Assembly (NCBI GenBank): GCA_947631315.1
Contig: CANRLA010000033.1
Coordinates: 1-13,895 of the forward strand
DNA length: 13,895 bases
DNA from: an uncultured Clostridia bacterium
GTDB lineage: Bacteria > Bacillota > Clostridia > TANB77 > CAG-508
Direction: 5' to 3'
Shown here: in pieces, positions 1 through 7,801 of the stretch
How the letters are laid out: each line of letters opens with the position of its first letter
Position numbering within the stretch: the first letter of the stretch is position 1
The notes under the pieces: generated by a model
The model's database searches: none
The model's input: only the letters and a program-made list of their open reading frames with translations
What the model was told of the DNA's origin: nothing
Translations under genes and position numbers: made by a program

Positions 1-423
1 CATTTCCTTTTGAATCTCACTTTTTATAGTAGCTTTATCAACAGTATTTAATTTATATCTTTCAATAATTCTGTTTACCATTGGTGCATCTTCTGCTCTT
101 ACTAAAATATCAATCATATCATCAAAATTTTTGTTACTTTTACTTACTAATGCACAATATAGAACTCCATAGCTTTTGGCTTCTTTTGCAAAGACAGGCA
201 TATCTGACTTTTGAACAGAAAAAATTTTCAATTCTTTACCGCTTCTTAACATATTGCCTAATCTAGTTCTACCTTTGGAAGATTGCTTTTTTCTATCTCT
301 TGATATTACATATAATGCTGCAATTATATTCTTTATTGCACTTCCAGCAATTCTTAAAGTATAGTATGTTCCGTCCATGTAAAACTTCATAAATTCTTCG
401 GCAGACTCGCTCGATGTACTCAT
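1..423 (-). CDS. PcfB-like DUF3801 conjugation protein (3' end outside the window)
   Basis: The frame is open for 141 codons from ATG 423 to the left edge, so the C-terminus is missing. The N-terminal part has the family pattern: a helical stretch with GSAIKNIIAALYVIS (about residues 25-39), a basic loop with RTRLGNMLRSGKELKIFSV, then AKSYGVLYCALV and a DILVRAEDAPMVNRII segment. PcfB of plasmid pCF10 is a relaxosome accessory factor that helps bring the relaxase-DNA complex to the VirD4-type coupling protein PcfC; the same role here is inferred. The start follows an AAAGGAG site about 10 bases upstream that lies inside the relaxase 3' end, and the relaxase TAA is only 3 bases before this ATG, so the two genes are probably co-translated. 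A coupling-protein gene would be expected just past the left edge. The family call is from recognised sequence pattern, not a search. Confidence 0.85.
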   Translation of the reverse strand, partial: MSTSSESAEEFMKFYMDGTYYTLRIAGSAIKNIIAALYVISRDRKKQSSKGRTRLGNMLRSGKELKIFSVQKSDMPVFAKEAKSYGVLYCALVSKSNKNFDDMIDILVRAEDAPMVNRIIERYKLNTVDKATIKSEIQKEM

Positions 424-426
424 GAC

Positions 427-1539
427 TTAATTACTCCTTTCTTTTTCAGTTCTATTTTTACTTTCACTTTCATTTATTTCCTTTAGTTTTTCTTTAATAT
501 TAGGTATTCTGCTCTCTATATCTTCTATCATTTTTTGTTCTTCATTTAATTTTTTTATTTCACTACTTAACTGTTGTATTTCATTGTAAATACTTTGTTT
601 TTCATCTTCACTTTTTGACTTATTATACTTTTTCCATAAATATTCTTTTTTACTTTTTAACTCTTTATTTTTCAATATGGAAGATGATTTATAGTTATCA
701 AGTTCTTCTGCTGTTTCTATTTTTGTTTTGCTTAAAAACCTAGCTTCATTTGATAACTTGTCCATTTTCTTAATATCTTCTCTTAAAGATTTGGACATTA
801 TTCTTTTGGTGTTTGTTTTAGGATACACCTTTAATAAATAACAATAGTGAAAATATAAAGCTCTAATACCCTTTGCTTTTTTCTTTTTGTTTATTTTTTG
901 ATTTCCTGTTAATTTATATCTTTTGTTTGAAATTCTTACTTCTGGAAATGGTAACCTTGTTGACTCTGTTTCAAATATTCTTTGATTTATATTTTCAATG
1001 GTATAACTATCTCCAAAAGCTCTTTCAATTCTAATATTTCTTTTTCTATTTACTGGTTTTATACTTAATTTGCCTGCACGATCTAAAACTTCATAATTCA
1101 TTTTCTTCATTATATTAAGAAAGTCGCTATATGAGTATGCTTGTTCTATTGCATAATCAATATCGTCTTTTACTGTATTATAATAATCTAACTTGTTTAC
1201 TTGTTCTTTATAATATTTTGTGTAATCTATGTTATGCTTTCCGCAAGGTTTTTCTTCTAACACACTTAAATTATATTCTCTACATATACTATCTGATGTA
1301 TTTCGTAGCATAGCATAAGTATATCTATTATTGTAATACTTTTTTCCATCTTTAAATGAAACTGAATTAAGACAAAAATGATTATGAATATGATTTGTAT
1401 TTACGTGTGTTGTTACAATTACTTCAAATCTATCTCCCCATAATTCGTTGGCTAATTTCACTCCTATTTCGTGAGCTATTTTTGGTGTAACTTCTCCCTC
1501 AGCAAAAGATTGAAAAGCATGATAACCGAAGTATACCAT
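427..1539 (-). CDS. MobA/VirD2-type relaxase, C-terminal part (downstream of +1 frameshift)
   Basis: This frame carries the metal-binding HUH motif of a MOB-type relaxase: His45, then HIHNH at 50-54, preceded by the conserved GYHAFQSF and GEVTPKIAHEIG segments. A NSVSFKDGKKY segment follows, then a basic region and a lysine- and glutamate-rich coiled coil to the end. The protein would cut one oriT strand and pilot it to the recipient. It has no credible start of its own: ATG 1539 has no ribosome binding site and its first four residues replace the conserved DGIL. The real upstream portion lies in another frame (1771-1499). Skipping the C at 1528 joins them into a 447-residue protein of normal family length, with this part contributing residues 82-447. 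Alone it lacks the candidate catalytic tyrosine, so it should be inactive unless the frames are joined by recoding. The alternative is a pseudogene or sequence error. Confidence 0.85.
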   Translation of the reverse strand: MVYFGYHAFQSFAEGEVTPKIAHEIGVKLANELWGDRFEVIVTTHVNTNHIHNHFCLNSVSFKDGKKYYNNRYTYAMLRNTSDSICREYNLSVLEEKPCGKHNIDYTKYYKEQVNKLDYYNTVKDDIDYAIEQAYSYSDFLNIMKKMNYEVLDRAGKLSIKPVNRKRNIRIERAFGDSYTIENINQRIFETESTRLPFPEVRISNKRYKLTGNQKINKKKKAKGIRALYFHYCYLLKVYPKTNTKRIMSKSLREDIKKMDKLSNEARFLSKTKIETAEELDNYKSSSILKNKELKSKKEYLWKKYNKSKSEDEKQSIYNEIQQLSSEIKKLNEEQKMIEDIESRIPNIKEKLKEINESESKNRTEKERSN

Positions 1540-1771
1540 CTAATTTGCTATATCTTCTTTTTGTTCTCATCATATCTTGATATGCTGTTTCTTTTGAACA
1601 GTTAATTGCAGTAACATATAATTGTTCTTCTGTTTTATATGAGGCTTTTGCATACTCGATTACATTATGAAGTTCTTTATAAGATTCTTTACTTGTTTTG
1701 TCTGGGTTTGTCGTATATTTTAAAACATGATCTAACCTTTTTTCAATTTTCCATATACTTGTTGTAGCCAT
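1499..1771 (-). CDS. MobA/VirD2-type relaxase, N-terminal part (upstream of +1 frameshift)
   Basis: This 90-codon frame starts at ATG 1771, 7 bases after the MobC stop, with no clear ribosome binding site, which suggests coupling to mobC translation. Residues 1-81 are typical of a relaxase N-terminus: KYTTNPDKT near residues 18-26 contains Tyr19, the candidate motif I nucleophile, and LYVTAINCS and MMRTKRRYSKLDG follow. At codon 82 the frame reads CGG, then a short non-conserved tail SCFSIFC ends at TGA. Skipping the C of that CGG continues as Gly-Tyr-His, which is what the family has after the DG(V/I)L motif. The tyrosine is here while the HUH histidines are in the other frame, so neither piece should nick DNA alone. 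A free 90-residue product could be made when the shift fails. Confidence 0.85.
   Translation of the reverse strand: MATTSIWKIEKRLDHVLKYTTNPDKTSKESYKELHNVIEYAKASYKTEEQLYVTAINCSKETAYQDMMRTKRRYSKLDGILRLSCFSIFC
1522..1534 (-). other. +1 frameshift site CTT-CGG-T in the relaxase gene
   Basis: The coding strand reads GGT ATA CTT CGG TTA TCA. Moving +1 after CTT (skipping C at 1528) gives CTT GGT TAT CAT, restoring Leu-Gly-Tyr-His. The heptamer has the same logic as the known yeast Ty1 site CUU-AGG-C: a CUU codon whose tRNA can re-pair one base along, followed by a rare arginine codon. It also resembles prfB (CUU-UGA). No strong Shine-Dalgarno-like stimulator is visible just upstream; the nearest is GATGG. 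That the frame is broken is certain from the sequence; that the shift is programmed is inference. Confidence 0.6.
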
Positions 1772-1778
1772 ATTATTT

Positions 1779-2123
1779 TTAGTCCATATCTAAAAATTCT
1801 TTTTTCATTTTTTCTTCTAATTCACTCCACTTTTTATACACTTTTCTATACATTGGTGCATCTACTAAGTCTAGTGCATTAGCTTTTCGCGCAATTTGAT
1901 TTAAGTTAATTCCAATTCCTCTTAATTGATTTAACATTTCAAAAACTTTTTCATTAGGTTGTTCCTTTGGCTTATAACCCATAATAAGATTTCTCAAATA
2001 GGCACTTTCTGTTAAGCCCACTCTCAATGAATTTTCTTTTAATTTTTTGTTTTCAATTTCATTTAGCCAAAGTTGTTTTTTTATATCTCTTTTTCTCAAA
2101 AAATTTACTGCACCTCTTTTCAT
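1779..2123 (-). CDS. MobC-like relaxosome accessory protein
   Basis: This small basic protein sits directly upstream of the relaxase. A basic N-terminus is followed by a short region resembling ribbon-helix-helix MobC proteins (VGLTESAYLRNLIMGYKP), then the MobC-typical helix with LNQLRGIGINLNQIARKAN. MobC proteins bind oriT and help the relaxase open the strands at nic. I prefer ATG 2123 (114 residues). The frame is open to ATG 2159, but that extension (GTPQSPLANKF) would be translated from the GC-rich inverted-repeat DNA I read as oriT. Neither start has a good ribosome binding site. The stop lies 7 bases before the relaxase ATG, implying one operon and probable translational coupling. Confidence 0.8.
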   Translation of the reverse strand: MKRGAVNFLRKRDIKKQLWLNEIENKKLKENSLRVGLTESAYLRNLIMGYKPKEQPNEKVFEMLNQLRGIGINLNQIARKANALDLVDAPMYRKVYKKWSELEEKMKKEFLDMD

Positions 2124-2133
2124 AAATTTATTT

Positions 2134-2197
2134 GCAAGCGGGGATTGGGGTGTCCCCATAGTTTTGAATTTGGCGGGAGTACAAATTCATTGCTTGC
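2134..2197 (-). other. Candidate origin of transfer (oriT)
   Basis: This unusually G-rich non-coding stretch in very AT-rich DNA lies directly upstream of mobC and the relaxase. It contains a perfect 7-bp inverted repeat GAATTTG (2166-2172) / CAAATTC (2182-2188) around a 9-base spacer GCGGGAGTA. It also has GGGG-TGT-CCCC (about 2147-2157), and GCAAGC (2134-2139) matched by GCTTGC (2192-2197). Arrays of small inverted repeats next to mobC-mobA genes are the usual form of oriT in this class of element. The nic site cannot be assigned from the sequence alone, and the orientation is assumed from the gene order. Regulation of mobC transcription from the same DNA is possible. Confidence 0.5.
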
Positions 2198-2217
2198 TAG
2201 GACAAAAATTTATATTT

Positions 2218-2240
2218 ATAGCCTCTTTTAAGTCGGCTAT
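2218..2240 (-). terminator. Weak stem-loop downstream of the PcfM-like gene
   Basis: A 6-bp perfect stem ATAGCC/GGCTAT with an 11-base loop lies about 50 bases after the PcfM-like stop. On the minus strand it is followed by an AT-rich stretch ending in a run of five T. It could be a weak terminator separating the DNA-processing genes from the mob genes, or an outer arm of oriT. Confidence 0.3.
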
Positions 2241-2291
2241 TTTACTAACTAAAAGATAATAATTTTTTTGCTTTTTTATCTATTTTTTTCT

Positions 2292-2612
2292 TTACATTTC
2301 ATCTAATACTTCTTCTACTTTGTCTAAAATTTCGTCTATTCCTTTTTGTAATTTTTCCATCTTTAATACTAAATTTTCTAATAGATTTTCTTCTTTTTCT
2401 CCTTCTATATCGCTATTATCTTCTTCAATTTTTTCATTATTTTTTTCAATAATTTTTGCTTCCACTTCTTCTAAATCTTTAATTGAAGGCTCTAATAAAT
2501 TAGATTTTAAGAAAGTTCTTTCTACAAAATCTAATGCCTCTTTTTCATTTTCTGCATTTACTTCGATATTCTTTTTTAATACTTCTTTTACTTCTATTTT
2601 ATATTGATTCAT
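2292..2612 (-). CDS. DpnD/PcfM-like small protein
   Basis: This is a 106-residue acidic protein. The first 50 or so residues (YKIEVKEVLKKNIEVNAENEKEALDFVERTF) match the short beta-beta-alpha pattern of the DpnD/PcfM family, which occurs in conjugative plasmids and ICEs and has no established biochemical role. The remainder is a glutamate- and lysine-rich helix, probably a coiled coil, ending at about residue 106. An AGGAGG site lies about 11 bases before the ATG. It sits between the TOPRIM gene and oriT, 38 bases after the TOPRIM stop, so it is probably co-transcribed. The family assignment is from recognised pattern; the acidic tail is longer than in the short family members I know. Confidence 0.65.
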   Translation of the reverse strand: MNQYKIEVKEVLKKNIEVNAENEKEALDFVERTFLKSNLLEPSIKDLEEVEAKIIEKNNEKIEEDNSDIEGEKEENLLENLVLKMEKLQKGIDEILDKVEEVLDEM

Positions 2613-2650
2613 ACTTTAATTTTCCTCCTAAAATTTTTATTTTTTTGCAT

Positions 2651-3625
2651 TTATCTTACTTTTTCTTTTGTGTTTTTAATAAAATTTTTTAATCCTAATA
2701 CACAACAAAGATAGTCGTTACAGTCTTTTCCAATAGGCACTGGTCTATCTATAACTTTATATTTTTCAGATAAAATCATCTGTATATTTTTTGCTGCTTC
2801 TTTACCAATTTCATCATTATCGAAGTGTAAATATATTTCCTTTATATTAGGGTTTTCTTCTAAATATTTTTTAACTGTATCAGGAATTTTAAGATTTTTT
2901 ATATCTTTTGGTGCTTTATAAACACCTCCTACTGATAGTAAATTTTCTTTCTTAAAGTCAAGATTTTTTATTTTCATTAGCGTAGCATAAGATAATAAAT
3001 CTATGCTACTTTCAAATAAATGAACTCTATTACTACTACTTAATGCCTCTAATCTAAAGGTGTAATTCTTATCACTTCCATCTGTTTCTCGCATATATCT
3101 TGAATCGTTTGTTGCCCTACAAAAAGCATATTTGGGAATTTTATTTTTGTCATATCCAATGAAAACTACATTATGATTGCCTTTTTCTTCATAAACAAGA
3201 TTATTATTTATACATTCTTTTATTATCTCTTTATCAATTCCCCTTTTCATTAGATAATAAATAGCTCGATTATTATTATCATTTTTTATCGGTAAATCTA
3301 ATTCCTTTTTCTCTTTCTTTTCAATACTTTGATAGACAATAGGTCTTTGAATTTTTGTTTTTTCTTCGATATAATCAATAGCTTGTTTAAATGATAAATT
3401 TCTATCTTCTTTTATATAATCGACTGCACTTCTTCCACCAATTCCTCTTGAAAACCAATTCCATAATCCATTACTAATTCTTAAACTATCGTGAGTTTTT
3501 GTTGTATAAGTATTAGCTCCTACTCTTACTAATTCATCAGGCTCATAATTTTTTAAGTAGGTTAATAAATCAATTTTTTTAATTTCTTCTACTACTTCTG
3601 GCGGTGTATATGATATATTTACCAT
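2651..3625 (-). CDS. DUF3991/TOPRIM primase-like protein
   Basis: This is a 324-residue primase-like protein common in clostridial ICEs. The N-terminal segment (about 1-95) resembles a DnaG-like DNA-binding domain (SLRISNGLWNWFSRGIGGRSAVDYI) but has no cysteine or histidine zinc cluster. A DUF3991-like middle follows (about 115-190), with YLMKRGIDKEIIKECI and the RYMRETDGSDKNYTF turn. The TOPRIM fold shows the glutamate motif LFESSIDLLSY (Glu205) and the DND motif LHFDNDEIG (269-271), so the metal-binding acidic residues are present. Likely work: priming or replicating transferred single strands; this is inferred. The start is odd: an AAGGAG sequence abuts ATG 3625 with no spacer, and a TAG lies in frame shortly upstream, so no longer form exists. 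Initiation may use another codon slightly downstream. Confidence 0.85.
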   Translation of the reverse strand: MVNISYTPPEVVEEIKKIDLLTYLKNYEPDELVRVGANTYTTKTHDSLRISNGLWNWFSRGIGGRSAVDYIKEDRNLSFKQAIDYIEEKTKIQRPIVYQSIEKKEKKELDLPIKNDNNNRAIYYLMKRGIDKEIIKECINNNLVYEEKGNHNVVFIGYDKNKIPKYAFCRATNDSRYMRETDGSDKNYTFRLEALSSSNRVHLFESSIDLLSYATLMKIKNLDFKKENLLSVGGVYKAPKDIKNLKIPDTVKKYLEENPNIKEIYLHFDNDEIGKEAAKNIQMILSEKYKVIDRPVPIGKDCNDYLCCVLGLKNFIKNTKEKVR

Positions 3626-3631
3626 CTCCTT

Positions 3632-3661
3632 AAAATAAAAAAATACAGACTATTTTGTCTG
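3632..3661 (-). terminator. Short intrinsic-terminator-like hairpin between the helicase and TOPRIM genes
   Basis: Immediately after the helicase stop TAG the minus strand has CAGAC, the loop AAAATA, and GTCTG (3661-3646). This can be extended by one G-T pair and is followed by a T-rich tract TATTTTTTTATTTT. The stem is short and probably leaky, so it would attenuate rather than block transcription into the TOPRIM gene. The T-tract runs straight into the AAGGAG site of the next gene. Confidence 0.45.
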
Positions 3662-6600
3662 CTATCTTTCATAATTTTTATCTTTCTCATTTGTAGGACT
3701 TTCTTCTTCATTTGATGTATCCAATACTTGTTTATCCTTTTCGTTGATATTTAATGAAATATTAATTTTTTCTAATTCTTTCATTTTTTCTTTTAGCTCG
3801 TCCTCTTTAAAAAATGGTTTCTTAACTTCTATTTTAGCTGTTTCCAGTTGCTTTTTTAGATCCTCTATTTCTTCTTTATCATCCTTTATATAAGAGTCAA
3901 AGTCGCTTAAACTATTATCAATTCTTCTAATATTTCCATAGACATCACTACCTAGATGGATTTCTCTATTAGTTTTATTTTTTATATTAAGTGTAAATTC
4001 TCTCATTAAAGAATCAAAGCCTAGTTCTAATTTAAAACCTCTATATTCTCCTATTTCTTCTAATTCTTTGCTTTGTTTACTTGAACATGCTTTTAATAAA
4101 GCATTTCCAGCTTGTTCTTTATCAGTATATTCTATTCCCTTAATAATCATTTTAGAAAAGCCATCTTCGTTTGTTATAGTATGTTCTTCCAAGTATTTCT
4201 TATCAAATTCATACGCTTGTATAACTTCATCCAATTCTTTTATTTTTTTTGGATATACTGTCGATATTTTACTCTCTAAATCATAAATTTGGCTTAAATG
4301 ATTTTGCTTTAATAACTTTAACTTTGATACTTCTGCATCTAGTTCTGTCTTTCTTAAAATATCTTTATTTCCAGTAGCTAATGCCTTTATTTCGCCATAA
4401 GATAATGCCTTTTCATCAACATCTTCCATAGAACGAACTGGAGTCTTTGAAGTCATTATTTGTGAAATAAATTTCTGTTTTGTTTCTACTCCTTGGAACA
4501 TGTAAGCATCAAATGTTTTTTCAGTTACATAAGTATAAATATAAACTTTTTTATTTTTATTTCCTTGTCTTACAGCTCTACCATTTCTTTGTGTAAGGTC
4601 TGCTGGTCGCCATGGACAGTCTAAATGATGAAGTGCTATAATTTTGTCTTGCACATTTGTACCTGCTCCCATTTTGCTTGTACTACCTATTAAAACTCGT
4701 ACTTCACCTTTTCTTACTTTGCTGAACAATTCTTTCTTTTTAGTTTCATTGTCTGCATCATGAATAAATGCGACTTCTTCTTCTGGTATTCCCTTTTCTA
4801 TTAGTTTTCTTTTTAGGTCAGTATAAACATCCGTAAATGGTCTATCTTTTAATTTCCATACACCATTTACTAATTCTTTCTCATAAGGTTTATCATCTAC
4901 TCCTAAACTGCGTGGTGTAGATAAATCGCAAAATACGAGTTGGGTTAATTTTTCTGCTTTATTTTCTTCCCAAATTTTATATATATTTCTCGCTGCTACA
5001 TTAACCTTACTATCTTCAAAGTCCTCTAACTTTTCATTTATTAGTCTTTGGTCAAGAGCTAATTTTCTACCCTCATTAGTTATTTTTAACATGTTATCTT
5101 TTGATGGATCAACATTTGAATTTCTAATTAATTCAGCTCTTTCTCCAAGTCCTTTTACCATTTCTTGTTGCATTTTGCTCGGTTTTACAAATATATTTTT
5201 TTCTTCTACTTCTGGGGTAGGCAGATTCAATGTATCTGCTGTCCTAATATCTGCAACTTCTTTAAATAATGACATTAACTCTGGTAAATTGTGAAACCTC
5301 GCGAATCGTGTTCTAGCTCTAAATCCAGTACCTTCTGGTGCAAGTTCTATCGCTGTTATTGTTTCTCCAAATATAGATGCCCAGTTGTCAAAATTCTCAA
5401 GTTTTAATTTTTTCAAATCTTCAAATTGCAAATATCTCTGCATAGTATAAAGTTCTACCATACTATTACTTACAGGTGTACCTGTAGCAAAAACAGTACC
5501 CTTTCCATTCGTCATTTCATCAAGATAGCGACATTTCATAAATAAATCACTACTTTTTTGAGCCTCTGTTTGTGCAATTCCACTTACATTATGCATTTTT
5601 GTATATAAAAATAAGTTTTTATAGTTATGAGCTTCATCAACAAATAATTTATCAACTCCAAGTTCTTCAAAAGTTATTACATCATCTTTTCTATCATTTT
5701 TATTTAACTTCTCTAACTTATTTTCTAGCTGTTTCCTTGTTCTTTCCATTTGTTTAACTGTAAAATTCTCTGCTTTTTCTGACTTTGCTTCATCAATAGC
5801 TGCTAAAATTTGCTCAATTTGTTCTTCTATAAGGTATCGTTGCCTTTCAACTGACATTGGTATTCTCTCAAATTGCGAATGTCCAATAATTACAGCATCA
5901 AAATCTCCTGTTGCTATACGAGATACAAATTTTTTTCTATTTGCAGTTGCAAAATCTTTATTGGTTGCTACCATTATGTTTGCTGATGGATATAGTTGTA
6001 GAAATTCGCTAGCAAACTGCTCCACGATATGGTTTGGAACAACAAAAAGCGACTTGTTACAAAGTCCAAGTCGTTTGCTCTCCATCGCTCCTGCTACCAT
6101 TTCAAATGTTTTGCCAGCACCGACTTCGTGAGCAAGTAAGGTATTTTTTCCATATAATATATGTGCAATAGCATTTTGTTGGTGTGGTCGTAATGTTATT
6201 TCTGGATTCATACCTACAAAATTCAAATGACTTCCATCATACTCTCGTGGACGAATGCTATTAAATCTTTCATTATATAATTGAACTAAACTATCTCGTC
6301 TTTTTTGGTCTTTCCATATCCAGTCTTGAAATGATTGTTTTATTTCTTCTTGCCTAGCTTGTGCAATAGCTGTTTCCTTCGCATTAAAAACACTCTCTTT
6401 TTTTCCTTCACTGTTTGTAATAGTATCAAATATTTTTATGTCTTTTAAATTTAAGGTTTTTTCAATAATTTCATAAGCATTAAGCCTATTTGTTCCATAG
6501 GTTTTATTAACCTTTACATTTCTATAATCATACCTTTTATTTGTTATATACCATTGAGAATTATATTCACTAAACTTTGTCTTAATATCCAATTGTGAAT

Positions 6601-7801
6601 GATTTGGTGTTTCTAACAAATCATACATAAATTGGTCTATTACTTCTGTTGGTATCCATGTTGCCCCTAGCCTTATTCCTATCTCTGTTGCTGTTAAGTC
6701 TTTTGGTTGTACTTCTTTTAGTGCTTTTACATTTATTGCAAATTCTGGATGTGTTTCGACTAAAGATTCTGCAAGTTTCAGTTTTTCTCTTACATTACCA
6801 CTTAAATATTCGTCAGCAGTTTCATATTTTCCATCTTCCATTGGTACTTTGAAAATAATACCCTCTAATTCATTTACAAGTTCTTCTTGTGTCTTATTAG
6901 AGAGTTTTGACATATATTCAAAATCTATAGATGCTTTTTCTGAAAGAGATACTATTAATGCTTCATTTGCTGTATCTACACTTGTAATCTCTTTATAAGC
7001 TTTTATTGTTCTTTTTGAGAACATATCTGCCTTTCTTATAAATTTTCCATCACTATCAAGAACTTCCAATGAACAAAGCAAATAATAGCTACTGTCATCT
7101 TCAAAAGCTATACGATTTCCTCTACTATTGATTAACCCATATTTTTTTACGAAATTATCATATTGTCTATTTAATTTCATTTGCACTTCTCTTATAGCTT
7201 CATTTGGAAAATCATCAGCTTGCAATTCAATAAGATTTCTTACAGTATCTCGTAATTCTATCATACCTTTAATTCTACTTACTGTTGTAATCGGTAAATT
7301 GTTTTGTTCTATCATTATGCTGTTTTCTCTAAAATAAAGTTTTCCATCAACTAAAGTATAAGATAAGTTTTTAACATTGGGATCTGCGGGTATGGTATTT
7401 ATTTCTTCTTCCTCTATATCTCCATAATCAAATTCTTCAATTTCTGCTTTTATATCTTCTATTGCTTCATTTAATAATACAGATAGCTCTATTCCCTCAT
7501 AAGGCTTACAAGTAGAATCTTCTCTACCATATTGAGTTGTATCCATTTCCATATTTCCTAAAATCATATTAGGATGTTGAACAAAGTATTTATTCATAAC
7601 TATTCCATTTTTGTCTTTATCAAGGTCTACCCAGTCTGGCATAATATCTGTCATATTTTCTCTTTTCTGCAAAAATAAAATATCAGATGTTACCTTTGTA
7701 CCTGCATTTTTAGTAAATGTATTATTTGGTAATCTTATTGCTCCAACTAAATCTGCTCTTTGCGCTATATACTTTCTTATAGATGAATTTTGCTTATCCA
7801 T
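3662..7801 (-). CDS. Methylase/SNF2-helicase giant protein, C-terminal part (helicase; downstream of +1 frameshift)
   Basis: This part is 1379 residues. Residues 1-50 finish the N6-methylase domain (LVGAIRLPNNTF, then GTKVTSDILFLQK). An SF2/SNF2-type helicase follows: RPHQQNAI near 538-546, Walker A GAGKT 561-565, DEAH 722-725, motif III ATGTP 772-776, motif V IGSTSKMGAGTNVQ about 1038-1051, and motif VI QRNGRAVRQG 1071-1080. A charged coiled-coil C-terminus follows (about 1150-1379). All helicase motifs look intact. ATG 7801 overlaps the upstream frame's TAA by 8 bases and has only a weak AAAGG four bases away; it is simply an internal Met of the methylase domain (SKGTMDKQN). Skipping one C at 7838 joins the two frames into a 2567-residue protein of the size normal for these ICE proteins. 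Methylase plus helicase in one chain recalls phage P1 DarB-type antirestriction proteins, so protection or processing of incoming DNA is a reasonable but unproven role. Confidence 0.88.
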   Translation of the reverse strand: MDKQNSSIRKYIAQRADLVGAIRLPNNTFTKNAGTKVTSDILFLQKRENMTDIMPDWVDLDKDKNGIVMNKYFVQHPNMILGNMEMDTTQYGREDSTCKPYEGIELSVLLNEAIEDIKAEIEEFDYGDIEEEEINTIPADPNVKNLSYTLVDGKLYFRENSIMIEQNNLPITTVSRIKGMIELRDTVRNLIELQADDFPNEAIREVQMKLNRQYDNFVKKYGLINSRGNRIAFEDDSSYYLLCSLEVLDSDGKFIRKADMFSKRTIKAYKEITSVDTANEALIVSLSEKASIDFEYMSKLSNKTQEELVNELEGIIFKVPMEDGKYETADEYLSGNVREKLKLAESLVETHPEFAINVKALKEVQPKDLTATEIGIRLGATWIPTEVIDQFMYDLLETPNHSQLDIKTKFSEYNSQWYITNKRYDYRNVKVNKTYGTNRLNAYEIIEKTLNLKDIKIFDTITNSEGKKESVFNAKETAIAQARQEEIKQSFQDWIWKDQKRRDSLVQLYNERFNSIRPREYDGSHLNFVGMNPEITLRPHQQNAIAHILYGKNTLLAHEVGAGKTFEMVAGAMESKRLGLCNKSLFVVPNHIVEQFASEFLQLYPSANIMVATNKDFATANRKKFVSRIATGDFDAVIIGHSQFERIPMSVERQRYLIEEQIEQILAAIDEAKSEKAENFTVKQMERTRKQLENKLEKLNKNDRKDDVITFEELGVDKLFVDEAHNYKNLFLYTKMHNVSGIAQTEAQKSSDLFMKCRYLDEMTNGKGTVFATGTPVSNSMVELYTMQRYLQFEDLKKLKLENFDNWASIFGETITAIELAPEGTGFRARTRFARFHNLPELMSLFKEVADIRTADTLNLPTPEVEEKNIFVKPSKMQQEMVKGLGERAELIRNSNVDPSKDNMLKITNEGRKLALDQRLINEKLEDFEDSKVNVAARNIYKIWEENKAEKLTQLVFCDLSTPRSLGVDDKPYEKELVNGVWKLKDRPFTDVYTDLKRKLIEKGIPEEEVAFIHDADNETKKKELFSKVRKGEVRVLIGSTSKMGAGTNVQDKIIALHHLDCPWRPADLTQRNGRAVRQGNKNKKVYIYTYVTEKTFDAYMFQGVETKQKFISQIMTSKTPVRSMEDVDEKALSYGEIKALATGNKDILRKTELDAEVSKLKLLKQNHLSQIYDLESKISTVYPKKIKELDEVIQAYEFDKKYLEEHTITNEDGFSKMIIKGIEYTDKEQAGNALLKACSSKQSKELEEIGEYRGFKLELGFDSLMREFTLNIKNKTNREIHLGSDVYGNIRRIDNSLSDFDSYIKDDKEEIEDLKKQLETAKIEVKKPFFKEDELKEKMKELEKINISLNINEKDKQVLDTSNEEESPTNEKDKNYER

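Noticed and set aside
1528..1528. Simple reassignment of CGG to another amino acid (as proposed for some low-GC Firmicutes) as the explanation of the breaks
   Set aside because: Reassigning CGG would leave both proteins in the wrong frame, ending soon after; only a one-base shift restores the conserved sequence.
427..1539. ATG 1539 as an independent gene start for a separate relaxase
   Set aside because: There is no ribosome binding site, the catalytic tyrosine is missing, and the first residues do not match the family; the upstream frame supplies the missing part.
2124..2159. MobC starting at ATG 2159
   Set aside because: The added residues derive from the GC-rich inverted-repeat DNA and do not resemble MobC; the upstream sequence has no ribosome binding site.
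2047..2259. 70-codon plus-strand frame over the candidate oriT
   Set aside because: It is antisense to mobC, has no ribosome binding site, and crosses the inverted repeats; it is best explained as chance.
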